The notes under the pieces: model-generated | The model's database searches: none | What the model was told of the DNA's origin: nothing | What the model saw: the letters and a program-made list of their open reading frames with translations, nothing else | Shown: positions 14,483 through 23,800 of the stretch, one piece after another | How positions within the stretch are numbered: the stretch's first letter is position 1 | Layout of the letters: every line of letters starts with the position of its first letter | Made by a program: the position numbers and the translations under genes | NCBI GenBank assembly: GCA_002308515.1 | Contig: DBVN01000118.1 | Location: 372-26,381, forward strand | Origin: Verrucomicrobia bacterium UBA1263 | Lineage (GTDB): Bacteria > Verrucomicrobiota > Verrucomicrobiia > Limisphaerales > UBA1412 | Length of the DNA: 26,010 nucleotides | Reading direction: 5' to 3'

Positions 14483-16384
14483 ATGAAAGCGCATAGCGTC
14501 ATTCTGAGTATACTCCTGGCAGGAACGATAGGTATATCCGCCGAAACAGAAAAAGGCATAAAAGATTTGTTCGATGGACAGTTTTATATGGGCGCGGCAG
14601 TCAGCAGTCGCCAGATCGCCCGTCCGGATCCGGTAAAAGATCAACTGCTCCAAAAACATTTCAATTCCATTGTCGCGGAAAACTGTATGAAATGCGCGTT
14701 CATACATCCCCAAAAAGATCATTATTCTTTCAAGGACGCGGATGCATTTGTTGAGCTGGGAATCAAAAACAAAAATTTCATTATTGGACACGCCTTGATC
14801 TGGCATGAAGCCCTGCCCAATTGGTTTTATAAAAACGCGGACGGAACATTCCTATCAAAAGATGAACTTCTGGAAAATATGCACCAGCATATCCATGCTG
14901 TTGTAACCCGTTACAAAGGAAAAGTCAATGGCTGGGATGTCGTCAATGAAGCGATCATGGAAGACGGTTCCTGGCGCAAGACCCCTTTCTATCAGATCCT
15001 GGGAGAAGATTTCATCAAATACGCTTTTCAGTTCGCCCATGAAGCCGATCCGGATGCCGAACTGTATTACAACGACTTCAACATGACAGCTAACGGCAAA
15101 CGTGCCGCTGTCGTCAAATTGATCCAACGACTGAAAAAAGAAGGTCTGCGCATCGATGCTGTTGGGATGCAGTCGCATATTTCTATGGGATATCCGTCTT
15201 TGGATGAAATCGAGAAAAGCATTTTAACTTTTTCTAAAGAAGGAGTTAAAGTCAATATTACCGAATTAGATCTCTCAGCCCTGCCCAGAAGCAATGCAGG
15301 AGCGGATGTCCAGGCTACCGCCGAATATAAAGAAAAATTAAACCCTTATAAAAATGGACTGCCGGAAGATGTATCCCAGAAATGGAACGACCGCATGGAA
15401 TCCGTTTTCTCACTTTACCAAAAACACGCAGACAAAATAGACCGTGTGACTGTATGGGGTCTCACAGACGCGGATTCCTGGCTGAACTTCTGGCCCATCC
15501 GCGGACGCACAGACTATCCCCTTCTCATTGACCGGCAGAACGAAGTAAAACCGTTCCTCAAAAAACGTCTTTCGACACAGGAAGCGGCAAGCGCAAAACC
15601 TGTTTACGGACAACCGTATGAAGTTACATTACCTAACCAGGTCAAGCTGGAACTGATCTCTATTCCAAAAGGTTCTTTTGAAATGGGCAGTCCCGAAGAA
15701 GAACCGGGACACTGGTCTGATGAATGGCTTCATACAGTAACCTTTAAAGAAGAATTCTGGATGGGAAAATATGAGATCACGCAAGCCCAATGGAAAGCGG
15801 TAATGGGCAGCAACCCTTCAGGATTCAAAGCCGATGATCATCCTGTGGAAAATATCTCCTGGTCTGATGCCAGAGAATTCTGCAAGAAACTGACAGAAAT
15901 AGAACGAGCCGCCGGTCACATCGGAGAAGATTATACTTATGAGCTTCCTACAGAAGCACAATGGGAATATGTCTGTCGGGCAAATACTTCTTCTGCTTTC
16001 AACAATGGTAAAACTCCGGCAGAAAACAGTAATAGCTCTCCGGAACTGGATGAAGTAGGATGGTATTGGGACAACAGCGGACGTGATCTAAAAGATATTT
16101 ATGGTTCCCGTCCCGTAGGCTTGAAGAAGCCAAACAACTGGGGACTTTACGATATGCATGGAAATGTGGGGGAATGGGTTCTGGATCCTTACGCGGGATA
16201 CAGAGATAATCCCGGCCCGGATCCACGCTATCTGGGAGCCGGCAGCAATAATGTCCGCGGCGGCAGCTGGGCCGATTATCCCTGGGGATGTCGTTCCGCC
16301 AACAGGGATTACTACGGTTATTACACCGCCAGTTCTCATGTTGGTTTCAGGATCGTCTTAACTCCTTCTTTTGAAGAAAAATAG
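14483..16384 (+). CDS. secreted fusion: GH10 endo-xylanase plus FGE-sulfatase-like domain
   Basis: A 633-residue fusion. After a signal peptide (MKAHSVILSILLAGTIGISA), residues about 25-362 are a GH10 barrel: HALIWHEALPNWF, acid/base Glu156 in GWDVVNEAIMEDG, VGMQSHI, nucleophile Glu261 in VNITELDLS, and WGLTDADSWL. GH10 enzymes cut internal beta-1,4 bonds of xylan with retention. Residues about 385-626 are an FGE/SUMF1-type domain: IPKGSFEMGSPEEEPGHWSD, GKYEITQAQWKAVMGSNPSG, LPTEAQWEYVCRA, YDMHGNVGEWVLDPY and NVRGGSWADYPWGCRSANRD. The cysteine pair that catalyses formylglycine formation in true FGEs is not visible there: only one Cys (about 603) lies near the C-terminus. The domain therefore probably serves another role, such as ligand binding. 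An upstream in-frame start (14402) is less likely because it precedes the signal peptide by 27 residues. Confidence 0.92.
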   Translation: MKAHSVILSILLAGTIGISAETEKGIKDLFDGQFYMGAAVSSRQIARPDPVKDQLLQKHFNSIVAENCMKCAFIHPQKDHYSFKDADAFVELGIKNKNFIIGHALIWHEALPNWFYKNADGTFLSKDELLENMHQHIHAVVTRYKGKVNGWDVVNEAIMEDGSWRKTPFYQILGEDFIKYAFQFAHEADPDAELYYNDFNMTANGKRAAVVKLIQRLKKEGLRIDAVGMQSHISMGYPSLDEIEKSILTFSKEGVKVNITELDLSALPRSNAGADVQATAEYKEKLNPYKNGLPEDVSQKWNDRMESVFSLYQKHADKIDRVTVWGLTDADSWLNFWPIRGRTDYPLLIDRQNEVKPFLKKRLSTQEAASAKPVYGQPYEVTLPNQVKLELISIPKGSFEMGSPEEEPGHWSDEWLHTVTFKEEFWMGKYEITQAQWKAVMGSNPSGFKADDHPVENISWSDAREFCKKLTEIERAAGHIGEDYTYELPTEAQWEYVCRANTSSAFNNGKTPAENSNSSPELDEVGWYWDNSGRDLKDIYGSRPVGLKKPNNWGLYDMHGNVGEWVLDPYAGYRDNPGPDPRYLGAGSNNVRGGSWADYPWGCRSANRDYYGYYTASSHVGFRIVLTPSFEEK

Positions 16385-16387
16385 AAA

Positions 16388-16548
16388 ACAGCCGGATTGC
16401 ACGCTCTCCAGATTGATCGCCGTAAACGTCTGGCTGATAAAAGGTCTTTGGAATCGGGCTGTCCGTTCTTCTCTGCCAGACAATGCCTCCACAATGGCTG
16501 TTGACGTTAAAAATGTTACGTCAATCCCAGCTTTCCATTTGGGAAAGC
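16388..16548. repeat. cluster of inverted repeats after the GH10 gene
   Basis: The 240 bp between the GH10 stop and the next gene have no convincing ORF but several inverted repeats: arms 16388-16398/16452-16462 (11 bp, one mismatch) enclosing 16408-16412/16429-16433; TTGACGT/ACGTCAA at 16501-16507/16518-16524; and GCTTTCC/GGAAAGC at 16530-16536/16542-16548. None has a T-run, so none is an obvious terminator. They could be structured 3' RNA, operator sites for the following gene, or chance. Confidence 0.4.
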
Positions 16549-16626
16549 ATGTTATGATCTGCGCTCCTCTATTTTTAGACAAAAACATTGAATAAGTTCC
16601 TCTTTTTAAGCGTCTTCATATACAGG

Positions 16627-17061
16627 ATGAATGCAAAAGTAATCGTTTATTTGCTGATCAGTGCGTTTGTATTGTGTGGCTGTACCAGCTATAGAACCAA
16701 AAACATAGCTGAAAAAGAAGCACTTGAAGCTAAATTTGCTAATGATTGGGCAGAAGCACAACAAACATTTGCTCAAAATGAGGCTCTTATGCAAAAATGC
16801 AATAATGAAAGAGAGGAGTTTGAAAAGTATATTGATCAATTTAAAAAAGAACAGGCTGAATGCAAAGCTTGGATTGAATCCCTTTCTCCTGAACACAGAG
16901 CTATTATCTCGCACGAATTGGAAGAAAAACAAATCCGCTACAACCAAATATATGGATTTAATGAAGATGGCAGCTCCCACTATGTTACATCCGGAACTTA
17001 TTGGGATGATCGGCTCCTTTTGATGCAACATTATAAACCTATTTGGGACAACAAACATTAA
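16627..17061 (+). CDS. small lipoprotein, coiled-coil, unknown function
   Basis: A 144-residue protein with a lipoprotein signal: MNAKVIVYLLISAFVLCGC ends in a lipobox (LCGC, Cys19). The mature part is highly charged and helical (KEALEAKFANDWAEAQQTFA, then EREEFEKYIDQFKKEQAECK), suggesting a coiled coil of about 60-80 residues, and finishes with an aromatic tail (GTYWDDRLLLMQHYKPIWDN). I do not recognise a family. It is probably anchored in the envelope and faces the periplasm. An in-frame TTG at 16588 would add 13 residues before the signal and is less likely. The DNA looks more A/T-rich than the flanking genes, which may mean later acquisition, but the gene is short. It is convergent with the glycosyltransferase gene. 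Confidence 0.72.
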   Translation: MNAKVIVYLLISAFVLCGCTSYRTKNIAEKEALEAKFANDWAEAQQTFAQNEALMQKCNNEREEFEKYIDQFKKEQAECKAWIESLSPEHRAIISHELEEKQIRYNQIYGFNEDGSSHYVTSGTYWDDRLLLMQHYKPIWDNKH

Positions 17062-17134
17062 GCCCACCCCCGTTTCAAAAAACCTTCGCGGACGACATCT
17101 ATGATGCCACCGCTTTGAGTGGTGATTGATATTA

Positions 17135-18325
17135 TTAAGCCCCAAGTATCTTCTGGTAAGCAGCCTTGAGGTTTTCTACAGACTTGCCCCAATTTAATTC
17201 GCTGATAAAGCGATTCTTGCCATATTGTCCCATTCGTACTCTGCGCTCGGGATCATCCAGCAGCGCAATGATGGCATCTCCCAGAGCTTTGCCGGAATTT
17301 TCCGGAACATAATCGGAAGCCTCCTGCGCGGATGCTCTTCCCTCCTTCAGGTCAAACATCACCTGGGGTTTTCCAAACGCCATGTACTCCAGCACCTTGT
17401 TCATTGTGCAGTGATTATTGTAGGGATTGATGGGATCGGCGGAAGCCCCCAGATCCATCGTCTGTAAAGCGGTAAACAGAAATTCATTGGAAACACGTCC
17501 CGGCATATCTACATATTCCTGCAAGCCTCTGTGGACACGCTCTTTCAGCAAGTTATCATATTCCGGACCGGTTCCCATCAGCAGGAACTGAACATCCTCA
17601 CGATGAAGCTCATGGACGATATGATCAGCCGCTTCCATGAGATATTGAACACCATCCGCGTTGCCCATGACCCCTACATAACCTACCAGAAATTTACGGC
17701 CGCGTTTTAACTTCTCATCCGTCTGAACTTCCTCTGTTCGGATAGACGGTGCCGTTCGGACAACAAAAATGGAATCTTCTGCTTTTTTGCCACGCTCAAC
17801 AGCGACACCTCTGACCGATTCATTCGTTGCCAAAACTCCGTTGGCAAACAAATAAGTCGCTCTTTCAGCCCATCTTACCGCCCAATAGAAAAGTCCACGA
17901 TGCCCGAACTTGGCTTCAAAAAACTCAGGCCAGACATCATGGACATCATAGATCAGTTTGACTCCCAAAAGTTTGAAAGGCAACGCGACTAAAAAAAGCA
18001 GATCCGGTGGATTGCAGATATGGATCAATTTGAAGTGATGACGGCGCCAGACCTTCCATGCCAGCCAAAATTCACCCCAAAGCGCGGACGCGTATTCCGT
18101 AAAGAAACCGAGAAAACCACCGGCTTCCCCTGCTATCCAATGACGATAGATGTGGATGCCATCCAGTGTTTCTTCCGGAGTCGTATAGCCGCGCATCCGG
18201 GGACAAATCACAGCCACCTCATAGCCCGCGTCACGCAAGGCACAGGATTCCTGCCAAACCCGGCGATCCAGCGGTACCGGTAAATTCTCAACAATGATCA
18301 GAACACTTTTTTTAGAAGCAGACAT
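17135..18325 (-). CDS. glycosyltransferase family 4 (WbuB-like)
   Basis: A 396-residue GT-B enzyme. The N-terminal half has the acceptor-domain motif VLIIVENLPVPLDRRVWQES, then LIHICNPPDLLFLVALPFKL and LIYDVHDVWPEF, as in WbuB/WcaI-type transferases. The C-terminal half has the donor-binding motifs FLVGYVGVMGNADGVQYLME, FLLMGTGPEYDNL and HCTMNKVLEYMAFGKPQV with the conserved Glu. Such enzymes add a sugar from a nucleotide donor to a lipid-linked or surface glycan on the cytoplasmic side; donor and acceptor cannot be read from sequence. It has an AGGTGA ribosome site and starts 11 bp after tsaD, so it is probably the last gene of the ctpA-tsaD transcript. No other glycan-synthesis gene is next to it. 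Confidence 0.9.
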   Translation of the reverse strand: MSASKKSVLIIVENLPVPLDRRVWQESCALRDAGYEVAVICPRMRGYTTPEETLDGIHIYRHWIAGEAGGFLGFFTEYASALWGEFWLAWKVWRRHHFKLIHICNPPDLLFLVALPFKLLGVKLIYDVHDVWPEFFEAKFGHRGLFYWAVRWAERATYLFANGVLATNESVRGVAVERGKKAEDSIFVVRTAPSIRTEEVQTDEKLKRGRKFLVGYVGVMGNADGVQYLMEAADHIVHELHREDVQFLLMGTGPEYDNLLKERVHRGLQEYVDMPGRVSNEFLFTALQTMDLGASADPINPYNNHCTMNKVLEYMAFGKPQVMFDLKEGRASAQEASDYVPENSGKALGDAIIALLDDPERRVRMGQYGKNRFISELNWGKSVENLKAAYQKILGA

Positions 18326-18336
18326 TCTTCACCTAT

Positions 18337-19401
18337 CTAACAATTTACGGAACAAGGGATGTCCCAATGGGGCTTGGGTTCCTCATCCAAAAGCAAATCC
18401 ATATTTTTCTGTGATCCCAAACGGGTAAACTTCAGCCAGGCCAAAGTACCGATCATCCCGGCATTATCAGAACACAGAAGACCAGAAGCCATTTTGAGTT
18501 TGATCCTCCGGCGCTGGCAAGCCTCTGCCAAAGATGCCCTTAATTGACGATTCGCGGTCACTCCTCCCGCGGCAGTAATACAGGAAACTTTCAGTTTTTT
18601 CGCGGCCTGGATCGCTTTCCCGACTAAAACATCTACGATCGCCGCCTGCACACTGGCGCAAATATCTTTCAATTCCTGCTCGCTTTCAACAATATCCGCG
18701 TGATCTCTCAGAAAGTAACGAACGGAAGTTTTTAATCCGCTGAAGCTGAAATCAAATCCCGGATCATGCAGCATTGGACGGGGAAAATCAAAAGCCTTCG
18801 GATCTCCATCAGCGGCTAAACGATCCATTACCGGACCGCCGGGATATGGTAAGCCTAATAGCTTCGCGGTCTTATCAAAACATTCACCAGCCGCGTCATC
18901 CAAAGTTCCACCCAATACTTGATGTTTTAGCGGCTCCGGAACATGAACCAAAAGAGTATGTCCACCGCTCACCACTAAAGCTACAGATGGCTCAAAATCC
19001 TCTATGTTCATGCGAGGAAAATCCTCACCGGGTGCAAACGATATCCATGCGGAATAAAGATGTCCCTCATGATGATGTACACCCAAAAACGGAACCTTCA
19101 GCGCGCGAGCCATAGATTGCCCCGCTTTCAATCCTATCAATAAAGCTCCCGGCAAACCGGGACCTCTTGTCGCGGCAACCGCGTCTAAATCCAAAGGAGC
19201 GATTTTTGCCTCTTTCAATGCCTGCCGTGTCACCACTGGCAGGTTTTTAAGATGTTCCCGTGTCGCTAATTCAGGTACGACTCCGCCATATTGAGCATGG
19301 AGAGCGATCTGGGATGAAACAACATTAGAAAGGATCTGACCATCTGAGATGACAGCCGCGCTCGTTTCATCACAAGAACTCTCTAAGGCCAACAATTTCA
19401 T
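18337..19401 (-). CDS. tsaD: tRNA N6-adenosine threonylcarbamoyltransferase
   Basis: The universal TsaD/Kae1 enzyme, which with TsaB and TsaE transfers the threonylcarbamoyl group to A37 of ANN-decoding tRNAs in the cytoplasm. Its 354 residues have normal length. Visible motifs are LALESSCDETSAAV at the start, the metal motif VHHHEGHLYSAW (His110 and His114), VVSGGHTLLV, GECFDKTAKLLGLPYPGGP, FDFSFSGLKTSVR, AAGGVTANRQLR and the last metal site CSDNAGMIG. All expected residues are present. It starts 46 bp after ctpA and is followed closely by the GT4 gene. tsaB and tsaE are not in the window. Confidence 0.98.
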   Translation of the reverse strand: MKLLALESSCDETSAAVISDGQILSNVVSSQIALHAQYGGVVPELATREHLKNLPVVTRQALKEAKIAPLDLDAVAATRGPGLPGALLIGLKAGQSMARALKVPFLGVHHHEGHLYSAWISFAPGEDFPRMNIEDFEPSVALVVSGGHTLLVHVPEPLKHQVLGGTLDDAAGECFDKTAKLLGLPYPGGPVMDRLAADGDPKAFDFPRPMLHDPGFDFSFSGLKTSVRYFLRDHADIVESEQELKDICASVQAAIVDVLVGKAIQAAKKLKVSCITAAGGVTANRQLRASLAEACQRRRIKLKMASGLLCSDNAGMIGTLAWLKFTRLGSQKNMDLLLDEEPKPHWDIPCSVNC

Positions 19402-19447
19402 TGTCTAGTTTCCACTTGTCATTGTCAACAAGACAAGTTGTTGGCTT

Positions 19448-20746
19448 TTACTTCTTGCTTTCAAGGATCATCATACCGCGAAGCAAATCACGGGCGCGAT
19501 CCAACTGGATATCCTCTACCTTTTCAACGAAAGAGCGTTTTTCTTCGCTCAGATTCTTGATAACATCCTCAGCTCCTTCCAATTTCTTCAGATAGAGAGC
19601 CTCTTCCTCCTCCGGGGTCATCGGCACCACGATATCCGGAGTGATTCCCTTCTCATGAATAACCTTGTGACTTGGAGTATAATATTTAGCTGTTGTCAAG
19701 CGAAGTGCCATATCATCCGGCAGCGGGATCACCGTCTGGACAGAGCCTTTACCAAAAGTCTGATCGCCCAAAATGATAGCCCGTTTACAATCCTGTAAAC
19801 ATCCCGAAACGATTTCAGAAGCACTGGCACTGGATCCATTGACCAGAACCACCATCATTACTCCGGGGAGATGATCTTTGCCCCTTGAGAAATACTTGAT
19901 CTCATTTCCCGTACCGGCACGCCCTTCCGTGGAAACAATGAGTTGGCCATTGGGCAAAAACATTTCGCACACACCGGCGGCTTGTGAAAGCAGTCCGCCC
20001 GGATTATTGCGCAGATCCAGGATCAAGCCTTTGATATCCTGTTTTTTGAAATTACTGATAGCGGCAGCCAAATCTCTTGAGGTCTGTTCACCAAACCCGG
20101 TCAGCTTCACATAACCGATCTTATTGGTGTCCACATTGAAAGCACGCTTGCCGTCAATATCTTTGACCGTATCCACTTTGATGATGGCACGGGTCAGCGT
20201 GATCTCTTTGATCTCTCCGCTGGAGGGACGAGATACTGTGATCGTCACATCGGTTCCCGGCTGTCCGCGCAAAAGTTTGACCGCGTCATCCAAACTCATC
20301 TTCTGAGTCAGCTGGTCATTGATCTTGATGATCTTATCTCCCGGCATCACACCCGCTTTATAAGCAGGAGTATCTTCCATGGGAGCGATCGCGGTCAGCA
20401 CGTTGTCACGCAATCCCACCTGGATGCCGACTCCGCCAAAAGCACCTTCTGTATCCTTCTTCAGCTCCGCGTATTTCTCCGGTGTCATGAACTCACTATG
20501 CGGATCCAAAGAAGAAAGCATCCCCACTAAAGCCCCTTGAACCAGATCATCATAAGAAACCTTATCCGCGTCCACATAATCAGAACGGACTTTCTCCAGC
20601 ACACGGGTAAAAAGCTCCATGCTCTTATAAGCGGATTCGCGAGGATTCTCACCTTCCGCGTGTGCGGACCAATATAAATTCGCGCCGTAAAATAAATTAA
20701 AAGCCAACAATCCCGCTACAGGGACATAAATCAAAAACTTCTTCAT
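19448..20746 (-). CDS. ctpA: carboxy-terminal processing serine protease (S41, CtpA)
   Basis: A 432-residue exported protease of the S41A family. An uncleaved or cleaved N-terminal signal (MKKFLIYVPVAGLLAFNLFYG) is followed by a helical part with SSLDPHSEFMTPEKY, a PDZ domain (about 85-170; GVGIQVGLRDNVLTAIAPME, VMPGDKIIKINDQ) and the catalytic core: KGLILDLRNNPGGLLSQA, the Ser of NGSSASASEIVSG and the Lys of DQTFGKGSVQTVIPL. It degrades or trims periplasmic proteins from their C-termini. The tail (EEEEALYLKKLEGAEDVIKN onwards) is a charged helix. ATG 20746 is preferred; ATG 20764 would place the signal six residues in and sits almost on the predicted transcript start. Confidence 0.95.
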   Translation of the reverse strand: MKKFLIYVPVAGLLAFNLFYGANLYWSAHAEGENPRESAYKSMELFTRVLEKVRSDYVDADKVSYDDLVQGALVGMLSSLDPHSEFMTPEKYAELKKDTEGAFGGVGIQVGLRDNVLTAIAPMEDTPAYKAGVMPGDKIIKINDQLTQKMSLDDAVKLLRGQPGTDVTITVSRPSSGEIKEITLTRAIIKVDTVKDIDGKRAFNVDTNKIGYVKLTGFGEQTSRDLAAAISNFKKQDIKGLILDLRNNPGGLLSQAAGVCEMFLPNGQLIVSTEGRAGTGNEIKYFSRGKDHLPGVMMVVLVNGSSASASEIVSGCLQDCKRAIILGDQTFGKGSVQTVIPLPDDMALRLTTAKYYTPSHKVIHEKGITPDIVVPMTPEEEEALYLKKLEGAEDVIKNLSEEKRSFVEKVEDIQLDRARDLLRGMMILESKK

Positions 20747-20775
20747 CACTATAGAACGTCCCAAGACGTCTTTGC

Positions 20776-20805
20776 ATTGTACCCATTTAGACCGAATTTT
20801 GGCAA
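20776..20805 (-). promoter_or_regulatory. sigma-70 promoter of ctpA(-tsaD-GT4)
   Basis: On the minus strand TTGCCA (20800-20805) and TACAAT (20776-20781), each five of six, are separated by 18 bp. The predicted +1 near 20769 leaves about 22 nt before ATG 20746. It lies in the 90-bp gap between the HzsA-related gene and ctpA, showing that ctpA need not depend on the upstream genes. Confidence 0.6.
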
Positions 20806-20836
20806 GAATGTTGCGATATAAAATCTACCTGACTCA

Positions 20837-23800
20837 TCAATTATTTTGATTCTCATGCCAAAAATTCTTTTTTAAAGCCGGTTCTGAACCATCAATTCCC
20901 TGCACATTCGCGGGATCCACATCCAAAGACGGCCAAACTAATTTCCCTTTAAGTTGTTCATCCTCATGCATAAAAGATCCTAAACGCAGTGAATTGCAGT
21001 CCAGCCACAATAATATCATTTGGCGTTCTTTCTCAGAAACCCGTTTCTGATGAGCCTGACCTAACAGCGTTTTCCCGATCCGACAGGAACGAGCGCCAAA
21101 TCTGCCGGGAATCGTTCTTGAACCTCCGTGGATACCGGGATAATTCCCCACAGTTGTCCCAAACATACCACCGGAAAACCAGAATGTATCCTCTTTCACC
21201 GCCTCATAACTCATATCCTGCAAACCTTTTCCGGTTTCCCGGTGACAAGGCAGACAGGTTTGCTCGAAAATCGGTTTGATTTGTCGGTAATAACTGATCG
21301 GCTCAATAGGATCCATTTCAGGCTGCAGTTTGGACGGGGCTTTTCGCATTGCCATAGGAACACCTTTCGCCACCGGAGGACGATCATTCGGCTCATGGCA
21401 TCCGACACATGAAAGCTGTTCTCCCGGAAAAACAAAGGAAACAGATCGCATCGAATGGACAGCCGTCTTGTTTTCATCCAGCAGCTGATAAATAAGTTCC
21501 TTGGCCACAGGAGCCTCAAAATAAACACTTCCATCTTCTTCCACCGGTACGATCCCCAAAGGGATACGGGGTGTGTTTTCCCGTTCATATCCGGCCATCG
21601 GTTCACCCATCGCGTGATTTTCTTTGAGGATATTCTGTACCACTCGCAGATACTTGATCTTTACATCCTTGGGCAAAGGAAGATCCGTATCATAAACATT
21701 CATGACCGAGATCGTTGCCAAAGGACGATCTTTTATATCCGCCCGCTTTCCCTGATAAGTCCGGGTCGGCACGATCGGCGGTGTTGGACGAGGAACCATC
21801 GGGATCGGATCGAGCATACGGAAACGCTCATCTATAAGAGGATTTATTTCCCGAATCCCACAAAGAATCTCTTGATTACCAAAACGATCCAGCAGGATAA
21901 TATCCTCCCAGCAGTTGGATAAAAAGAAATCCTCACTCAACGGCCAGGGAGTTCCGTATTTATAATGACCACGAGCGGGATACTCCGTCTCCGGGAAAAG
22001 CTCATCCGGTGTTAAACGCTTCACCTGAGAAACATAATTATCATCTTTGACACGTAAATCCAAAATGGCCAAAGAACCGTTCAACTGTCCATGATGCGGC
22101 GCGGCTGTCATCACATACCGGTGCGAACCCGGAATCGCACGGATCCCCATCTCAACGATAGGAGCTCCCCAGCGGCTGCCGATCCCTGTATAAGGGATCT
22201 CCCCATCATACTTTTGGAGAAACTCTTCCTGATTTCCCGGAAAACTGTGATAAGGATCAGGATAATTCCCGTGAGGAGCCCTGGGATTCGTGCCATCGGG
22301 ACCGCATATCCAAAAACGACCGCCAATGCAATTTTCACGATCGGTATAATCCCACCGTGAATAAACCAGCATCCCGTCATGATTGACACTGGGATTCCAT
22401 TCTGAAGTTTCAAAATAACTGATGGGGACGATGTCACTTCCATCCTCTTCCATGCTAAACATGGTATAATTAGGAACTTGGATATAACGGTCAAAACAAC
22501 GGATATAACCGCCCCGACGCTCTGAAACAAAAACGATCCGCCCGTTGGGCAGCCAGCACGCGTCAAAATCATCCGTATTCCCATCGGTCAGCTGAACCAG
22601 ATTCTCGCCATCCGAATCCACACGAAACACATGCCAGACCCGATCGGGTGTAAAGGCATTCAATTTATGACTGCGGTTCTCCGACCAGGAAAAGAGTATC
22701 CTCTTTCCGTCATAAGAAAGATCCGGAGAACAAAATGCCCCATGATCTAACTTCTTCCCGGCCAAACGTCCGTTTTGAACAACAGAGTGTTCCACTATGT
22801 TTTCGATTTGAGGGATGCCTCTCCAGTTTTTGATTCGATAAAGTCCCCCTCCGGATAATGTTGTGTAACCAAAATACTGACAGGCAAAATGCCCGCCCGC
22901 GCCATCCGACGTGGATGGCTGGGAGCGCACCGATCCCTGATAAGATCCTCTTGTGACACAAAGGAAATCATCGAAATCCAGCAGCGGATTCAAGAACATC
23001 ACCTGACGGCGAACCGCGCACGCGGTAAAATATATTCCATCAGCCGTTTCCGATGTTACACCGTCTTCCCATACTTTCTTTAATTTACCCCAATCCTCTT
23101 TAGCCGTTTTCAAATGGAGCAAATCTACATTCGGCATCGTCTCCAGCAGGTTCAATAAATCCCCTGTCTGCCGCAATACGGTTCCCGCCGCGCCCCGATC
23201 TTCCGGCTGGATATTGACTTCTGGATCAAAAGCTTGCCGGGCTACACGTTCCTGAGCTTTTTGATCCGTCGCGAACCATTCCGCGTGTCTTGCTGAGGCA
23301 TAGTTGATTTTTCCGTAATTATCTAAATTGAATTTCCAGAAAGAATAAACAGCATCCCGCTCCTGTCCCAGTTCCGAGGTTTTTAATTCCAGACGCTTGC
23401 ACCATTCCCTCACACTTTGTCTCCAAGAGGAAGTATCTTCCAGCGGAGGCATTGGGACATAAAAATTCGATTTCAGTCTCAGATCCCGATTGTTCCCGGA
23501 TATGTCCTTACAGCCTTTATCATTTATGACTGAAAAATCCCACGCGGCAGCCATTTCTCCGCCATTCCAAATTTTTACATCATCGATCCATCCTTCACAT
23601 TGCAGGGAATCATCTGAAAGCGTTCCCAGATAAAGACCTGTATTGCTTTCTGGTTCTTGTCCCAACGGAGTTTTTTCCGGAACCGCGGAAGCAACGATAT
23701 TCCCATCCAAAGAAAGTGATAATTTCTTTTCCTGCAAGGACAAAACAACATGATGCCACTGTCCGTCCGTCACTTTAATTTGACTGTGCAAGTGATTTGG

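Noticed and set aside
15635..16384. Sulfatase-maturing activity for the FGE-like half of the GH10 fusion.
   Set aside because: The catalytic cysteine pair is not visible and no sulfatase gene is adjacent.
16371..16595. A 74-codon plus-strand frame after the GH10 gene.
   Set aside because: It begins inside the end of the GH10 gene, has no ribosome site, and covers the inverted-repeat region.
19399..19422. A perfect TTGACA with GACAAT 17 bp later on the minus strand just before tsaD.
   Set aside because: The -10 overlaps the tsaD ATG, so the transcript would start inside the gene; the gene fits well in the ctpA transcript.
21211..22584. Long antisense reading frames inside the HzsA-related gene and similar shadows in GH29, GH10 and TsaD.
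   Set aside because: They overlap genes with clear family motifs on the other frame and show no motifs of their own.
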